Shown: one piece after another, positions 26,164-37,951 of the stretch
Position numbering within the stretch: position 1 is the stretch's first letter
Layout: each line of letters starts with the position of its first letter
Source of the DNA: Glandiceps talaboti
Taxonomy: Eukaryota; Hemichordata; Enteropneusta; Spengelidae
Direction: 5' to 3'
Assembly (NCBI RefSeq): GCF_964340395.1
Contig: NC_135570.1
Coordinates: 3,495,998 to 3,559,997, forward strand
DNA length: 64,000 nt
Position numbers and translations under genes: made by a program
Notes under the pieces: generated by a model
Seen by the model: only the letters and a program-made list of their open reading frames with translations
What the model was told of the DNA's origin: nothing
Database searches by the model: none

Positions 26164-28155
26164 AGGTAGGTCGATTATTTGATTCACATACATGTTATTC
26201 AATTATGTAAAATAATAAATTGCATGTGCCGTCTTACATCTAAATACAGTGAAAGGTTTCTGTAATAACTTAAAAACAGACCCGATTTAACAGTGCTACT
26301 GATGCACATAACCGGCATATGTTTTTCACACATCTCAAAGCTTACCTATATAGAGTTAGCGGAATCCTACCACCACCACCACCACCACCCCCTCCCCCTT
26401 CCCTCTTACTATAATCAATTCAGAGATTGACGTATGTCGTCTGATTAATTTATTTGACACTATTAGGATGAATACAGTCGAGATTTCATCTCTGAAGTCT
26501 TACCACCGACGTAGTACCACATTCATAAAGCAGCGTCTGAAATATATACTCGCAGTTTGACTTATATCCTTTACAAGTTGGATCACGCAAATGGAAATCC
26601 CCTTCATCTGCACTGTCAAGTTGTAACTCATTCAAAAACCATTCCTCTTGAAAAGTTAATGACATTTGGTTGCCACCACATTGGATCACCTGACCGTCTG
26701 AAGTTTGGTCAGCACGTTCTGATAAATACATTTAAAGTGTTCAGAATTGTGATATACCCTATAATGTTACAAATATATGTGCTTTTCAAATAAACAATAA
26801 CCACATTAATACTGAATGCCTCCCGTGAGGGCAAAATCATATATTTTTCTTTCTACACACATTGTTGGAATACAGAATTCTGAGCAATAGCTATCATACA
26901 TGATGTGCCCTTAATTGGAAAATGAGTTATATGAAACGACAATAGAACATGTTTCATTCCAACAAAGTGTGTAGGAACAACAATCTATGGTTTTTGCCCT
27001 TATGGGAGGCATTAAGTTTGCATCTGGTTTTGACATGCTGTAGCTATGCAACCGCTGTTGTCACTGTTGTAATATATATTTATGAAGCAATCACATCTTT
27101 GTCTTTTAAACAAAATTAGTCAAGAAATTGATCTTACAATTCAGGAAAAAAAACACCAGTGCGTTTGCTTGAATGAACTGAGGAAAGACTTTATGTAACA
27201 GTTACAACAAAATTAAGCAAAGTCAACAATGGACTTGATACAAAAAGTAACAGGGGTGCCTCTGATGTTGATTTAGGCGATGCTTTTATCAGTTTGTTTA
27301 TATCAGCTGTGAAATGTAATACTAACAGTCAGTCAGCATTTGGTCAGAAAACAGTTATAGGATCACAGCATTTGGTTAGTAAACAGCGTTATGGGTCCTG
27401 ACTCATGTGGTGTTTAAGCTTTGATATTAGTTACAGAGTTACTAACACTAATTACATTGTATGTCTTTGCATGAATCTTGTCTCATTCCTACGTACCCTG
27501 AGCATGTATAAATGCACTCGTGTTTTACGCCGGTTGTATTTAATCGCAGTATTACTCTCTTGTCTGTGTGATATGGCCATTAGTTATTGTTGGCTTTGTA
27601 GATATTGGATTAGGATCCAATATCCCATATATGCAATACTGGCAACAACTAATGACATTCAAATTGCAAAGGATGGTAATTATAACTGTTGTCAATTAGT
27701 GCCTATTTAGGGCCTAGCTAATGAAACAATATTCATGACCAATAACTTCGAATATTAAATGTAAATGCTCATAGAATGTTTGAATAAAATGCATTCACAG
27801 CAAATTGAGTTATTGCTTTGTATATAATTATGGTATAAATCATAGCATATATGAATTATGATTGTGAAAACAGAAGTATAACATACCGACTAGTTCCCTT
27901 CCTTGAATTATTTCAAGTGTCTTACCATGCAATAAAGAAGAAATAACAAATCGTGCATGGGTTATTGGCGAATAAACTATTTAATTTGGAAGAAACAAAC
28001 TCCTGAATATAACTGCAATCTTGCACTACTTATCATTAATAAATTTGTTATAGGTATGTATTGTTACCGAAATTCATTAAATACCTAATAATTATATGCT
28101 TAAACATTTACCTCGTTTTGATGTGAACAAATTGCAGTACTATGACACACACACA

Positions 28156-28195
<40 letters not shown>

Positions 28196-31035
28196 TAGAT
28201 ATTTTATTATTGAGAATAGTAAAATCAAACATGATCAGCAAAATTCTAGACATTAATATATCTTACGATAATGTAGGATATAACAATGTAGTACATTCAC
28301 CTACTTTTTTATAATCTTCCCGGGTTTTCATGTAAGCCACGGCATCATTGTTAGTTGGTATCTTTGCAGCAGAACACTGCGAAGAAACAGTTGCGACGCT
28401 GTGCTGAGCCAATTATTTACTTAATATAACGATATACATGTACATGAAACACGCTTAAAGTAAATTGATATGACACAACAAGCTCTTGCAAAGATTATAG
28501 TGAAATTGCGATTTAAATGAAAATGACGAAGGTGTGGAGTAAAGTACTTTCAATTTGACTAGACATACTGTACTAATCAAATAGACTTATCAAAAATACA
28601 AGAATATCAATTCGTGACGGATGATAGGTTTTCTTGTGATCCTCTATTGCTATTTGATTTTAAATTAATTCAAATGGGCGACAATTCATTATTAGGTAAC
28701 TCAGTACTTATACTAATAATGGGACATTTTTTAGTCTTTACAGTTAGTCTAACATTATTAAGTGAGAATAATCCGGTCTATACAGACGGGGTGATGTTTG
28801 CTGTGAAATCATCGTTACCCACACCCTTGGCCTTGTTTTTCCATGTTAAACTGTCATCTTAATATCTTATTAATCATCTTTTGTTTTCGTTTTGTCAATT
28901 ATATGGGATACTGTACGGTCATGGTGTACAAACCAGTGGCCAGGTATATATGAAATGACATTTAGTGAATGCAGACTGTTTGACGACGAGCATATATAAA
29001 AAATGTTGATAAAAGCTTGTGGATTGTGAAAATGTATGACACCGTGGTTCTATAAAGCGTTATGACAATGTTGATATAGCAGCAGAATATACGATAGTAT
29101 ATGAAAGCGTGTTAAAATTTTGCGGATGGTGATTGGTGTACATGGTGCAGAGAGCACACTTTAGTCTTTGAAAGGGAAAATACAGTTTCCGTAACCGCAT
29201 CGTATACGTAATGTTACTACATCATGGCTAAATTTTCAGAAATTATTCCTTGAGCGTAGAACTCCAAAATTCAACATGGGTAGACATTGGTGTAGCAATA
29301 TATAGGAATATTCGATTTTTTGTAATTTTCTATTTGCAACTGAAAACGATAGTCCGATTCCTACAAATATAACTGGCAATATGTGCTGGTAATCGTCATC
29401 ATAATTGACAACTAAGGGTCGACCATAGTTGGGTTATCCATATTTAAACATTGATGGGAAAGTAACTGGCAGTGTGATCAGCAAGTCACTCAATACATTG
29501 TGCAATCGGGACCATGCGGATAACCATGAAATCGATATCAGCAGTGCTTTCATGATTGTACGACCAGGATACTGAAATATTATCAAGCTTGACAGATCAG
29601 GCATAATGTAATTTAAACCTAAAAATAACATAGCAAGTATTTCGTATAGCTGCCAATAATGAAGATACATTACACGTATCCGATCCTCCCTTGCGATGGG
29701 TGTCGTAAAATTGTATAAGATTACACCAGTCATCAATGCTGTCAGCTGACCACAATACATTGATCACATTTCGTAGTCTTAATTTGTGTTTGTAGACTTC
29801 ATTAGTTTACATATCGTTCATGTAACTTGATCAGTTATAATTAAAACTTACTCGGTCAGCATTTGCAGACGGTAATTCAAATACATTTTGCCTCTTGCAG
29901 CGTGGATTTATATATATTGAAATACGAAATATGGATCAATGAATTCATCAACAAATGAATTAAATGAATAACATTCTTTTATGAATCTATCTGACTTTAA
30001 ATTGTAACAATAGTGAAACGATTAGCCTGCTAAATCTTAAAGCAGAATTGGATTCGAGAGATTTGGCGTAATATAAAACAACTAGACATAACTGTCGTCT
30101 AACTTGTGCGTTCCATTTGTCGTGAGACGTATTCGAAGGCAGGAAAAAAGAGTAAAAACTTTGCTTTCAAAATTGTAGAAGAATTGAATTCATATTTTAT
30201 GTCAGCATTCTGACGACAAATAAGTACTTTGAAAGTGTTAATCGTAGTATTTCTTTTAATATGCCCAATGACGTGTTCATGGGACAAATTGTAGTTCCGT
30301 GAAACTCAAGAAAAAATATAATCTTTCAGATTTCAGACTAAATTTCAAAATAACGATAGATCTAGAGATCTCGAAAACTTTCTTGGAGAGCGTAAACTTG
30401 TGGATTAGTTTCTAGATAGGAAGTACACGTATCCATCACAATTTGGACACGATTATTAAGAACTGAATTAAGATAGATTACTGTACGCTAGATAGCAAAT
30501 GCTATTGATTTTTACATGTTGACCAAAATCAAACTGATCATTATCAAGTTAATGAATACGTGGGCGTTATTTTCATGAGAGTGGAAATTCATTTCCTGAG
30601 ACAGTACTTTCCCATGGGTGATGTGAATATTGAAGCTGATAGTACATTTATTCTTTCAGCCAACACCCATTGAAAGCAATTCTTATAGCAATCCAGATAC
30701 ATTTTATAATACTATGAATTTTTATGGGTTTTTTATTTATTTATTCCTGTAAAGTAGAACGACATCATGACGTTGTAAATTCAAATGTTGATAGTTGTCC
30801 TAACGTTTCTGCAGTATACTGCAGGACAAACACTTTATTGGCCTTATTGGGGTTCTTTGTGGTGTGAAATATGAGCAACTCATCAAAGCTATGATATATG
30901 TTAATATTATAATCAGTTCTATTCGTGGCAAAATTTCAACAGCAACTGTTGTAGGCATAAAAAGCAAAGTGCACCTACCCCAAAGGAATCTATTGCAGCA
31001 TGCATGACAGCCAGGACTGCAAACACTTTGAACAT
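22085..31035 (-). CDS. Secreted ZP-domain protein, gene A, nine exons, about 347 aa
   Basis: Zona pellucida-domain proteins polymerise into extracellular filaments such as egg coats and cuticle or mucus matrices. Exons on the minus strand: 31035-30979, 28376-28305, 27920-27887 (least certain), 26697-26504, 25350-25220, 24127-23888, 23255-23063, 22705-22599, 22100-22085. Total 1044 bp, with all phases compatible. The protein has a 19-residue signal peptide; ZP-N at about 60-150 with four Cys (IQCGG, PTCKG, YECGTT, ITCIYP); ZP-C from about 163 with GYGTF, EVCDGSLVYFG and IHCSIVIC; RKRR, a textbook furin-type site, at about 312-315; an IISHGPFT motif resembling the external hydrophobic patch; and C-terminal RCNKS. 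No transmembrane segment or GPI signal follows the ZP domain, which is unusual. Same exon plan as gene B, but the protein is strongly diverged from B. It lies between the GPCR gene and gene B, all on the same strand. Confidence 0.85.
22238..22259. repeat. (TA)n microsatellite
   Basis: About 11 TA units in intron 8 of ZP gene A. Confidence 0.9.
22599..22705 (-). CDS. ZP gene A exon 8 (cleavage site and GPF motif)
   Basis: Begins VCTDRKRRELS, giving a full RKRR furin-type site, and continues to AIISHGPFTT before a GTAAGT donor in phase 2. Confidence 0.85.
23063..23255 (-). CDS. ZP gene A exon 7 (ZP-C)
   Basis: Encodes KRYGLDVYGLVIW and ALYIHCSIVICTKD, the typical ZP-C beta strand with two Cys. 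Entered in phase 2 and left in phase 0 at a GTACGT donor. Confidence 0.87.
23888..24127 (-). CDS. ZP gene A exon 6 (ZP-C core)
   Basis: Encodes GYGTFTAEATLYTDESF and FPVEVCDGSLVYFG, near-identical to B and C over this core. Phase 2 at both ends, with a TTTTTAG acceptor and GTATGT donor. Confidence 0.9.
24743..24778. other. Perfect 14-bp inverted repeat with 8-nt loop
   Basis: CCTCAGACCACTAA and its exact complement are separated by CAAGGTTT, in intron 5 of ZP gene A. No poly-U follows; function unknown. Confidence 0.8.
25220..25350 (-). CDS. ZP gene A exon 5 (ZP-N end)
   Basis: 131 bp, the same length as in gene B. Encodes ITYSNIIYG and LEITCIYP, the last conserved ZP-N Cys. GTAAGT donor in phase 2. 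Confidence 0.87.
26071..26162. repeat. (GATT)n microsatellite in intron 4 of ZP gene A
   Basis: About 20 GATT units with a few interruptions. Confidence 0.92.
26504..26697 (-). CDS. ZP gene A exon 4 (ZP-N, first part)
   Basis: Carries three of the ZP-N cysteines and ends LYECGTTSV at a GTAAGA donor in phase 0. The acceptor ACTTCAG was chosen because it leaves the same spacing to the first Cys as in gene B; an alternative TTATCAG lies 21 bp upstream in the same frame. Confidence 0.85.
26815..27013. mobile_element. 200-bp palindromic MITE in intron 3 of ZP gene A
   Basis: Ends AATGCCTCCC at the left and its exact complement GGGAGGCATT at the right. The arms stay partly complementary inward (GGGCAAAA; TGTTGGAAT). 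The target duplication is not certain. Confidence 0.65.
27887..27920 (-). CDS. ZP gene A exon 3, candidate 34-bp microexon
   Basis: Inferred because exon 2 ends in phase 0 and exon 4 must be entered in phase 1, exactly as in gene B where a 31-bp microexon bridges them. This 34-bp stretch has a GTATGT donor, is open from phase 0 to phase 1, and differs by one codon in length. Its acceptor (GGTAAG) is weak, so another site is possible. Confidence 0.4.
28144..28193. repeat. (CA)n microsatellite in intron 2 of ZP gene A
   Basis: CA tract with one TA interruption, about 110 bp from the exon 2 donor. Confidence 0.92.
28305..28376 (-). CDS. ZP gene A exon 2
   Basis: A TTCGCAG acceptor and GTAGGT donor enclose 24 codons in phase 0, including AVAYMKT. 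The B counterpart has VAYVET and the same acceptor motif. Confidence 0.75.
30979..31035 (-). CDS. ZP gene A exon 1 (signal peptide)
   Basis: ATG and 18 further codons with a hydrophobic FAVLAV core, ending at a GTAGGT donor in phase 0. The 57-bp length, the MFK start and the donor match exon 1 of gene B. Confidence 0.8.
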
Positions 31036-32156
31036 GACTCTTGTGGATTCAGATTCTGAAATACATTGAAAATGAAGCTTAAACACCATGGAATTCTCCC
31101 AACCATTGATAAGCTATATGATATTCCTGCCTCACGTAAACTTCATTAAAAACTATATGTAACATAGGAATATATCTCTAAAATAGTCTTTGGAATCAAA
31201 TATGTATGACAATAAAAGTTCTTTAATTCTTTCCAAACTTTGAAATATGAAAGATTGCTCCTGGTCCTTTTGAAATAATAAAATAAATTTGGGTTTCACT
31301 TTCTTGTTTTTTTAAGGAAATCATCTAAATTTTATTTTCCCATAGCGATAACACAGGTAACATATTGCTTCTAAAATAACAAAATTTAAATATCATTTTG
31401 ACCCCTATTTCAAAAATGTGTACAGTGATTCCAGGTTGTTTGTATCGATTTTAACTGAATAGGTTATAGTTTTCTTGCACAGAGTAACAGTAAAAGTTTA
31501 AACAGTTTATTTCCAAGACGTATTGTGCGTTAATAAAGGCTAGGAACTATAAAAAGAACCTCAAGGCAGTTTGTGTATTGGTAAATACTGCTTATTGTTT
31601 ACCGTAAACGAGTAAAAACGATTTGAATCTGATTTCATAAATAGTTTTTAAAGATACCCAAGCACATAGTTAATTCAAATTTCAGTATTCAATATAAAAA
31701 ATATAAATGTACTAATTTTCGCCAGTCGGTATTTTGAATTCAATGTAGTGTAATAAATAATAAAATAGGATTTCTTTTGAATTATTCACCAAATCCAGGG
31801 GGTAAAGTGATGCAACGGTGAAATTCGATCATATTACAAAGTTTAATTCAAACTTCGGGGGAAAAGTCGTAAGGTAAAAAAAATTGCTCCTACCAGTTGT
31901 GTGGGAAGTACCTTTAATAGTACAAACCTCGGAGTCCACTCAGTAGCTGTTGCCAACGACAAAATGATTCTAAATGGCAGGCAAACCATGCTAAATTTCA
32001 AATATTTCCATGTTTTATTTGCATAAAGAAACCTTTCTGTGATAGATAATGGATTGAACTATTTTGGTAGATAGCATATGTATTGAGGAGACAGATATCA
32101 AATACCAATGTTGACATCCAGAAAGGTCGTGCCATAGCCCATGTAATAAATCATAA

Positions 32157-32246
32157 ATACATACATACATACATACATACATACATAAATAAATAAATAC
32201 ATACATACATACATACATACATACATACATACATACATACATACAG
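32157..32246. repeat. (CATA)n microsatellite
   Basis: CATA units with an AAATAAAT interruption. Between gene A exon 1 (31035) and 34800 only this, the 32.8-kb repeat and the 33.5-kb CA/TA tract are recognisable. Confidence 0.93.
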
Positions 32247-32794
32247 CAGACGAAAGTAAGCTGTGTAGGAACTAAAATCAGAATGCTTTTATATACATTG
32301 TAATACATTTTTGTCATATGTATGTAGCTGTCCCTTGCAGAGTGGATTTATATACATTGTAATTAGTAGATTAGCGTAACGTTTCATTGCTAATTTGCTT
32401 GGGATTTATTATGATGCTCGTTTTAATTGCGATGCAACATATAAACATGCAATTTGAAAACATATTTATCGAGTCATTCGTTTACTGTATATTCTCTGGT
32501 TTATTGAGTACACGTGAACACGCATGACAAAAGCAACAATAGATAGTTTACCCATACCCCGCCACACAATATGGTTGACTTTCTACGTACAAGTTGAACC
32601 TTCCTCTCTCGGCGGGATCTTATCATATGACGTCGATCAAGTGTAATTAGGTGTTATCAGATGTAGCTATTCAGAATTGAATTGAAAATCAATGACTAAA
32701 ACTATAGTTAGTGACAACATGGACAAACCAGCGTAAATAAACATTGTCCATCGTGTGTTTGCTCAGTATATGAAAATTTAAACCATTGTCATCA

Positions 32795-33150
32795 ATTTGT
32801 AATTACTGTGTTTGGGTTCAGACCTGACACTGTTTATACATGTCACCAAACGCCTAGAGAAATGAATATCTTTTATAGCAATAGCTCACATGGGTGTCAA
32901 GACAATAGGTACACTAATATCGTATGTCTGGAGATGTCATTTAAAGTTTAGTGTCCTTTGTTTCAACTCCATGACGCTCATAATTATGCATGACCTATTG
33001 TTATCTTCGGAAGCTCATCTCCTATGCGTGTCTTATTGTAATTTAATTATTGTAACGACCATAGCGTCGCATGTTTGAGCGACTTGGCTTTTTACCGCAG
33101 AGCTGGAAGCACCTGTTTCTCTTCGCTCTGGGCTTTAATAAAGTATATTT
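32795..33150 (+). repeat. Dispersed repeat of about 400 bp, copy 2
   Basis: Plus-strand mate of 15190-15605, in opposite orientation. It lies between ZP genes A and B. No ORF of note. Confidence 0.75.
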
Positions 33151-33527
33151 TCCAATCATACCCCATACACACACTGTGTTCAAACAGTCATTTGCATTAT
33201 AATATCCTCTGGCCTTTTGAATGTAACGTCATCTCATCAATATCACATTAATGACCTTAATTACTAGATGACTCAGTCTCATCTATCCAACCAAAGCAAT
33301 TAGTCATTATTTGCTTTCTGTTCTCAAGGTTATATGAGTAAAAGTGTAAAAATTCTCCTGGTTGTGAAGAGATATTCACTAGCAGGGGACAAGCCCACAC
33401 TAATTGTGAGCTATTTCCTGACTCCCCATTTACCAACTGTTATATTTATTTGGGAAGTAAAGTGAATACTTAACTATATTCAAAGTCTGATCATCACTGT
33501 ACACATTCTCAACGTTAATGTCACACG

Positions 33528-33568
33528 CATACACACACACACACTCATACCCACGTACACACACGCAC

Positions 33569-33618
<50 letters not shown>
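33528..33618. repeat. (CA)n and (TA)n microsatellite
   Basis: Short CA runs followed by about 20 TA units. Confidence 0.92.
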
Positions 33619-33621
<3 letters not shown>

Positions 33622-34599
33622 TATATATGTGTATATATACGACACCACCAATGAATATCAAAAGCGGAATATCACTTACATTTCATGTACACGGTCATCC
33701 CTGGGGAGGCTGGGGTCACCCCTGTTTGTATCAATTTTAACAGAAAATAAGTTGGAGTTTTCTTCAACTTAATAACAGTGTGTTTCATATTCTGAGTATC
33801 ACGTGCCGACTATGGTGTGGATATACGAGACGTATTAAAACTGAAAATGCTGTCTTGTTGAATAGTCGGCAAAGCAGATGTGAATGCTAATATTCATGTA
33901 AAGGTTTTAACCCCACGTTGTATTTGAGTGATATCAATATAAGCTCATTACTCATTCACTTCGCGCATCTAAATTCATGCTTTATGTCCTTAACATAGAA
34001 TCACATTCTCATTGCCTTTGCTGAAAATGTATGCCAATGTTCCCTCAGGCAAGTTAAAGGGGCACAAAGGGGCGTTATTTCTTCTTCATTTTAAGAGGTA
34101 CTTTTAGTATATCATACACGCTAAAGTATACTTGACTATTACTTGCAATTGACTTGGTTAAGACATGGCTTGTAAACGATAACGTTATTAATTATGGGTA
34201 TAATACAATCTCATATACTATGCAATCAACTGTTCTAACACCACAAGAAGGCAAGCATTGACATTAGGGTTTGGTCAGTATGTACACGGGGTGAGGGCGG
34301 GGAATAGCGGGGTTACTTTTTACAAATCAGTTCACAAGGAAGGGCCATATTTTAGAAAATAAAAATTAGGGGAGGATCACATTTTCGTTTTCCTTCATTG
34401 TATTGTCTATAAATAACATTGCATTATTTTGTTTGTTGTCATCCCATCGCTGCCACCAGTTGAAAGTCCTATTGTTGCCATTAGAATTAGGGTTATGGTT
34501 AGGTGAAGAGACACTTTTTACCCAATAACTCCCCCCAGAATTACTGAAGGCTCCCTTAACATTATGCTAGTAATCAAGGTTTCATAGTGAAATAAATTT

Positions 34600-34630
34600 C
34601 ATTCATTCATTCATTCATTCATTCATTCAT
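34600..34630. repeat. (ATTC)n microsatellite
   Basis: Seven to eight ATTC units. Confidence 0.9.
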
Positions 34631-34818
34631 AGTAGTATTTTCACTCGCGTAAGGCTTATAACCTCAGCTTGTACATGTTTATGCTGTTGTATGGAGGTTC
34701 TGGACGAAGACAAGCTGGCAGGCTGGTTTCACCACTCTGTCAGGAAATTGATATATTTACTAACCAACGAGGGCACCGTACTCGTGGATTTGACTTCAGT
34801 ATGTAGGATGATATATAG

Positions 34819-34990
34819 CTGGTCAGGTATTATATAAACATTTATATAAACATTTCTACCTATAGGGCTATCATCATCATTGACAGGATCGGGGAAAAGA
34901 AATGCTAGTTGCGTGAAAGAACGAAAAAAGATGAAACATTAAGAAGAGAATATGTTTGCACATGTATATGTGTGTAAACACTTTTAATGA
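34819..34990 (+). repeat. Segment shared with the interior of the Harbinger-like insertion
   Basis: Matches 53222-53385 (TATTATATAAACATTTCTACC; GAAATGCTAGTTGCGTGAAAG; CACTTTTAATGA). Here a short AAACATTTATAT segment is duplicated. Confidence 0.75.
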
Positions 34991-35073
34991 GGTCCATAAC
35001 TTCCAGTATGGTATTCATGGTATTTTCATTTTCTGTCGTTTTTTTGTTTATCATTTTGTCCATTAATAATTGC

Positions 35074-35107
<34 letters not shown>

Positions 35108-35242
35108 TTCCTTATTTCTGTATGTCTCTGTCTGTCTCTCTGTATTTATGTATGTATGTATGTATGTACGTACGTACGTACGTACGTACGTACGTATGTA
35201 TGTATGTATGTATGTATGTATGTATGTATGTATGTATGTATA
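35074..35242. repeat. (GTCT)n, (TATG)n and (TACG)n tract at the left edge of copy 1
   Basis: GTCT units, then TATG units with an inner run of seven to eight TACG units. Homology to copy 2 starts immediately after it. Confidence 0.93.
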
Positions 35243-35805
35243 TTTGTAGCACTGTTCCTCATGTGTTATTTTGAGTGACATAACTTAAGTCATCTACCAT
35301 ATTTCTTTGCAAGTTTGTTCACCTCAATAATAGAATCAGTCAAATTAAAATGGCCCTCTCCCAGAAAACTGTTTTTTTTTAAATGGCGGCACCTTATACA
35401 CCAAGTCTTTAAGTGGTTGACAGGTGTTATCATCGAGGCACATTTTAACCCGCGGGTGTAATGCCTTCGGGCCGTTGTGAATGGTGGTCGGGTCACATAT
35501 TTCCTCAGGAAACGTACGTTTTGAATACAACCTTCCTCAACATCTCTCTATGGAGTACGGCCAGAGTGAAGTCTCTGGACCACAAGGTCCAATGTTCGTA
35601 TCTCGGTCGATGCAGAAAGACGAAGTAACTTACATATGATAGAAAAGAAACTACACACATTAGGTAAGGTAAGATTTAGTATTGAAAGGTAGATGGATGC
35701 TAGTCAGCAACTGAGCAAAGTTGTCAGCACATTCCGGGAATTGGGCAGTTTCACCAATGTGATGTAATTGCATCTAGTATAAATAATTGAACCACAAAAT
35801 ATAAA

Positions 35806-37216
35806 CCAGATTTAAACTGAATGCCTTCCGTAAGGATTTGTGCAAGAAATTTAGCTCTGTATCTGTGATTCGTCAAGTCCCTATGAAAGTTAGTTGTCAA
35901 AAATGTTTTTCAAATGCTCGCCACACCTATTCTCAGCACAGGAAAGCTTGCCATCCTCGCCTTCACTCGGCTTTCGTGATCCCCTACATACCCGGGATAT
36001 GGCATGTGCGTCTTGAACTTCCTTCTGTCCCACCACAAGTTTACACATTCTCAAGATTTTGTTGAGTGGCGCCCTCACTGTACATTACTTATATAGAGGT
36101 CAATGTATAGGTCACCATTATTGATACATTTCTGATTATTGATACAGGGCCAAATTTCTTCGTAGGCTAGGCCAGGCTTAGTCTATTTTCCATATTTTGA
36201 CCACACACATTTGGATATATATTATAGATTATTATACTTGATAAATATGTGGGAGTGTATTTATATCCTGAGATACAGAGCTAGATAAATGATTATGTAC
36301 AAGCCTTGCAACAAGCAGCGGTAGTTTGTTATTGGGAGAAATCAGAAAAGAACACGGTAAAAAGGAGACGTTCGAGGTCAATATAATACTTCCTAAACTT
36401 CTAATCGAAAATCTAAAAAGACACGATTTCTCTTTATTAATCTGCGCATCAGTGTGTGAAATTTGCTAATGATAAGTCCATATTTGACGAAATTGAAACG
36501 ATGATAAATATTTCACCTGTTTGTGAACTCCGCGCTCATTGTAAACCTATTTTAAGGCCAAGACAAAAAATTGTTTTCTGGTGAGTTTGAATCACTTAAA
36601 TACCCTGCCTCGATCTTCTTTTTTCTCGTGTTTGTGTAGCTAATGCAGAGTGCAGATCCAAGGGAAACACAAAATAAGGTTAGCACGAAACCCCTGAAAA
36701 CAGAGTCTTTCTCAGTCGTGTAGAGCACGAGTATAAAGTTGGGGTCAGATTCAGATTCGGATCTGAGGCCATCTGACTGCCTCGGTCTTCTTTTTTCTCG
36801 TGTTTGTGTAGCTAATGCAGAGTGCAGATCCAAGGGAAACACAAAATAAGGTTGGCATGAAACCCCTGAAAACAAAGTCTTTCTCAGTAGTGTGGAACAC
36901 GAGTATAAAGTTGGTGTCAGATTCAGATTCGGATCTGAGGCCATCTGATGCTCTATATAACGTTCATAAGATAAAACTACCTAAATCTGAATCTGTATCT
37001 GAATCTGACGCCAACTTTATACTCGTTCGATCGATTAATTACTCAAATTGGTCATTAATATTCATCGGATTATTACTAAAACCTAATCAGTTCTTGCCAT
37101 TACCCTACGGAACATGTCTATGAAATTTCATTTGAATTAATGCAGCCGTTTTTTCGGAAATGGTGACACACACACACACAGACTTTATCAGTATATTATA
37201 ACCTTCCTTACGGAAG
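35806..37216. mobile_element. 1.4-kb insertion present only in the copy-1 flank, with short inverted ends
   Basis: The copy-2 flank runs straight through the site (near 51880), so this is an insertion in copy 1 or a clean loss in copy 2. CTTCCGTAAGG occurs near the left end (about 35825) and inverted at the right end (37206-37216). ATAAA flanks both sides and may be the target duplication, although the site is A-rich. The inner right end has (CA)n next to the terminus. The interior contains a 172-bp tandem repeat. No transposase is recognised. Confidence 0.7.
36607..36950. repeat. 172-bp tandem duplication inside the 1.4-kb insertion
   Basis: Units 36607-36778 and 36779-36950 are nearly identical. 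The last about 40 bp of each unit recurs inverted at 36988-37027, so this part could fold into a long hairpin. Confidence 0.85.
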
Positions 37217-37404
37217 ATAAAAATGTAATTTGTGCAAGACGGACAGCAAATGGAAAGAATGACTAATAAAATGGAAATGTAAAACCAAGCCCAGTGAGGT
37301 CATGGTGAAATAAAGGTACAACATGAGTACAGTAGAGTACATATAAAAATAACTACGTGAAACCAGGTGAAAAATGTGGATACCAATAAAGTTTATGTCA
37401 AAAC

Positions 37405-37830
37405 TAGGTTGGCCGTTTCGGAGCTGAAAAAAATCATCGGTTGAGCATCGGTATGCGTCTGTATCTGGGCGTTTGACTTCATGAAATTGACTTAAAGTTG
37501 CGTCTTGGATGGCAGGATGAGGGTAATAGATAATAGGTAATAGATGGAGATCGGTTGGTTTGCTATATACTGTAGTTTCTTTCTTATTGTTTTGAATCAC
37601 CATTTTCGTGTCTAGGAAGGAGACTTCTTCGTTACTCTATTCCAAATTGTATTGTAAATTTTAGAGTTAGGTTGATAGTGTTACAGTAAGTATTCATGAA
37701 AGGTTGTTGTTGGTGGATACCATGGAGCCATATAAACCTCATGTAGTCAACAAATCGCTTCCATTTACAGGGCTGAACTGGGAAGTCGGCAAGAATGTGT
37801 TTGCCAACTTCCCCGTAGCTATATGGCTTT
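37405..37830 (-). pseudogene. Penelope-like reverse transcriptase fragment (copy 1)
   Basis: The minus-strand peptides KRFVDYMRFIWLHG, then LTLKFTIQFGI, and after a frameshift SNEEVSFLDTKM and TVYSKPTDLH match the order of the catalytic and thumb-side motifs of Penelope-type reverse transcriptases (Y.DD.FFIW.HG; FLDT; Y.KPTD.H). The catalytic Asp pair is degraded to DY and the frame is broken, so it is inactive. The family call is from memory of motif order, without a search. Confidence 0.6.
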
Positions 37831-37837
37831 GTCTTAG

Positions 37838-37838
37838 T

Positions 37839-37906
<68 letters not shown>
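37838..37906. repeat. (GATA)n microsatellite, copy 1
   Basis: About 16 GATA units next to the Penelope fragment. Confidence 0.95.
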
Positions 37907-37945
37907 TCAATAATGAATCACTTGTGCAATGATTACTACGATACT

Positions 37946-37951
37946 TTTATT
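37946..37951 (-). terminator. Polyadenylation signal of ZP gene B
   Basis: AATAAA on the minus strand about 575 nt after the stop, in a context shared with genes A and C. Confidence 0.55.

Noticed and set aside
27405-27710. 101-codon plus-strand Cys-rich frame in intron 3 of ZP gene A
   Set aside because: No signal-peptide plus domain logic, no splice support and no homologue in B or C.
29434-29760. 108-codon hydrophobic frame in intron 1 of ZP gene A
   Set aside because: No recognisable domain, no matching frame in intron 1 of B or C, and a length expected by chance.
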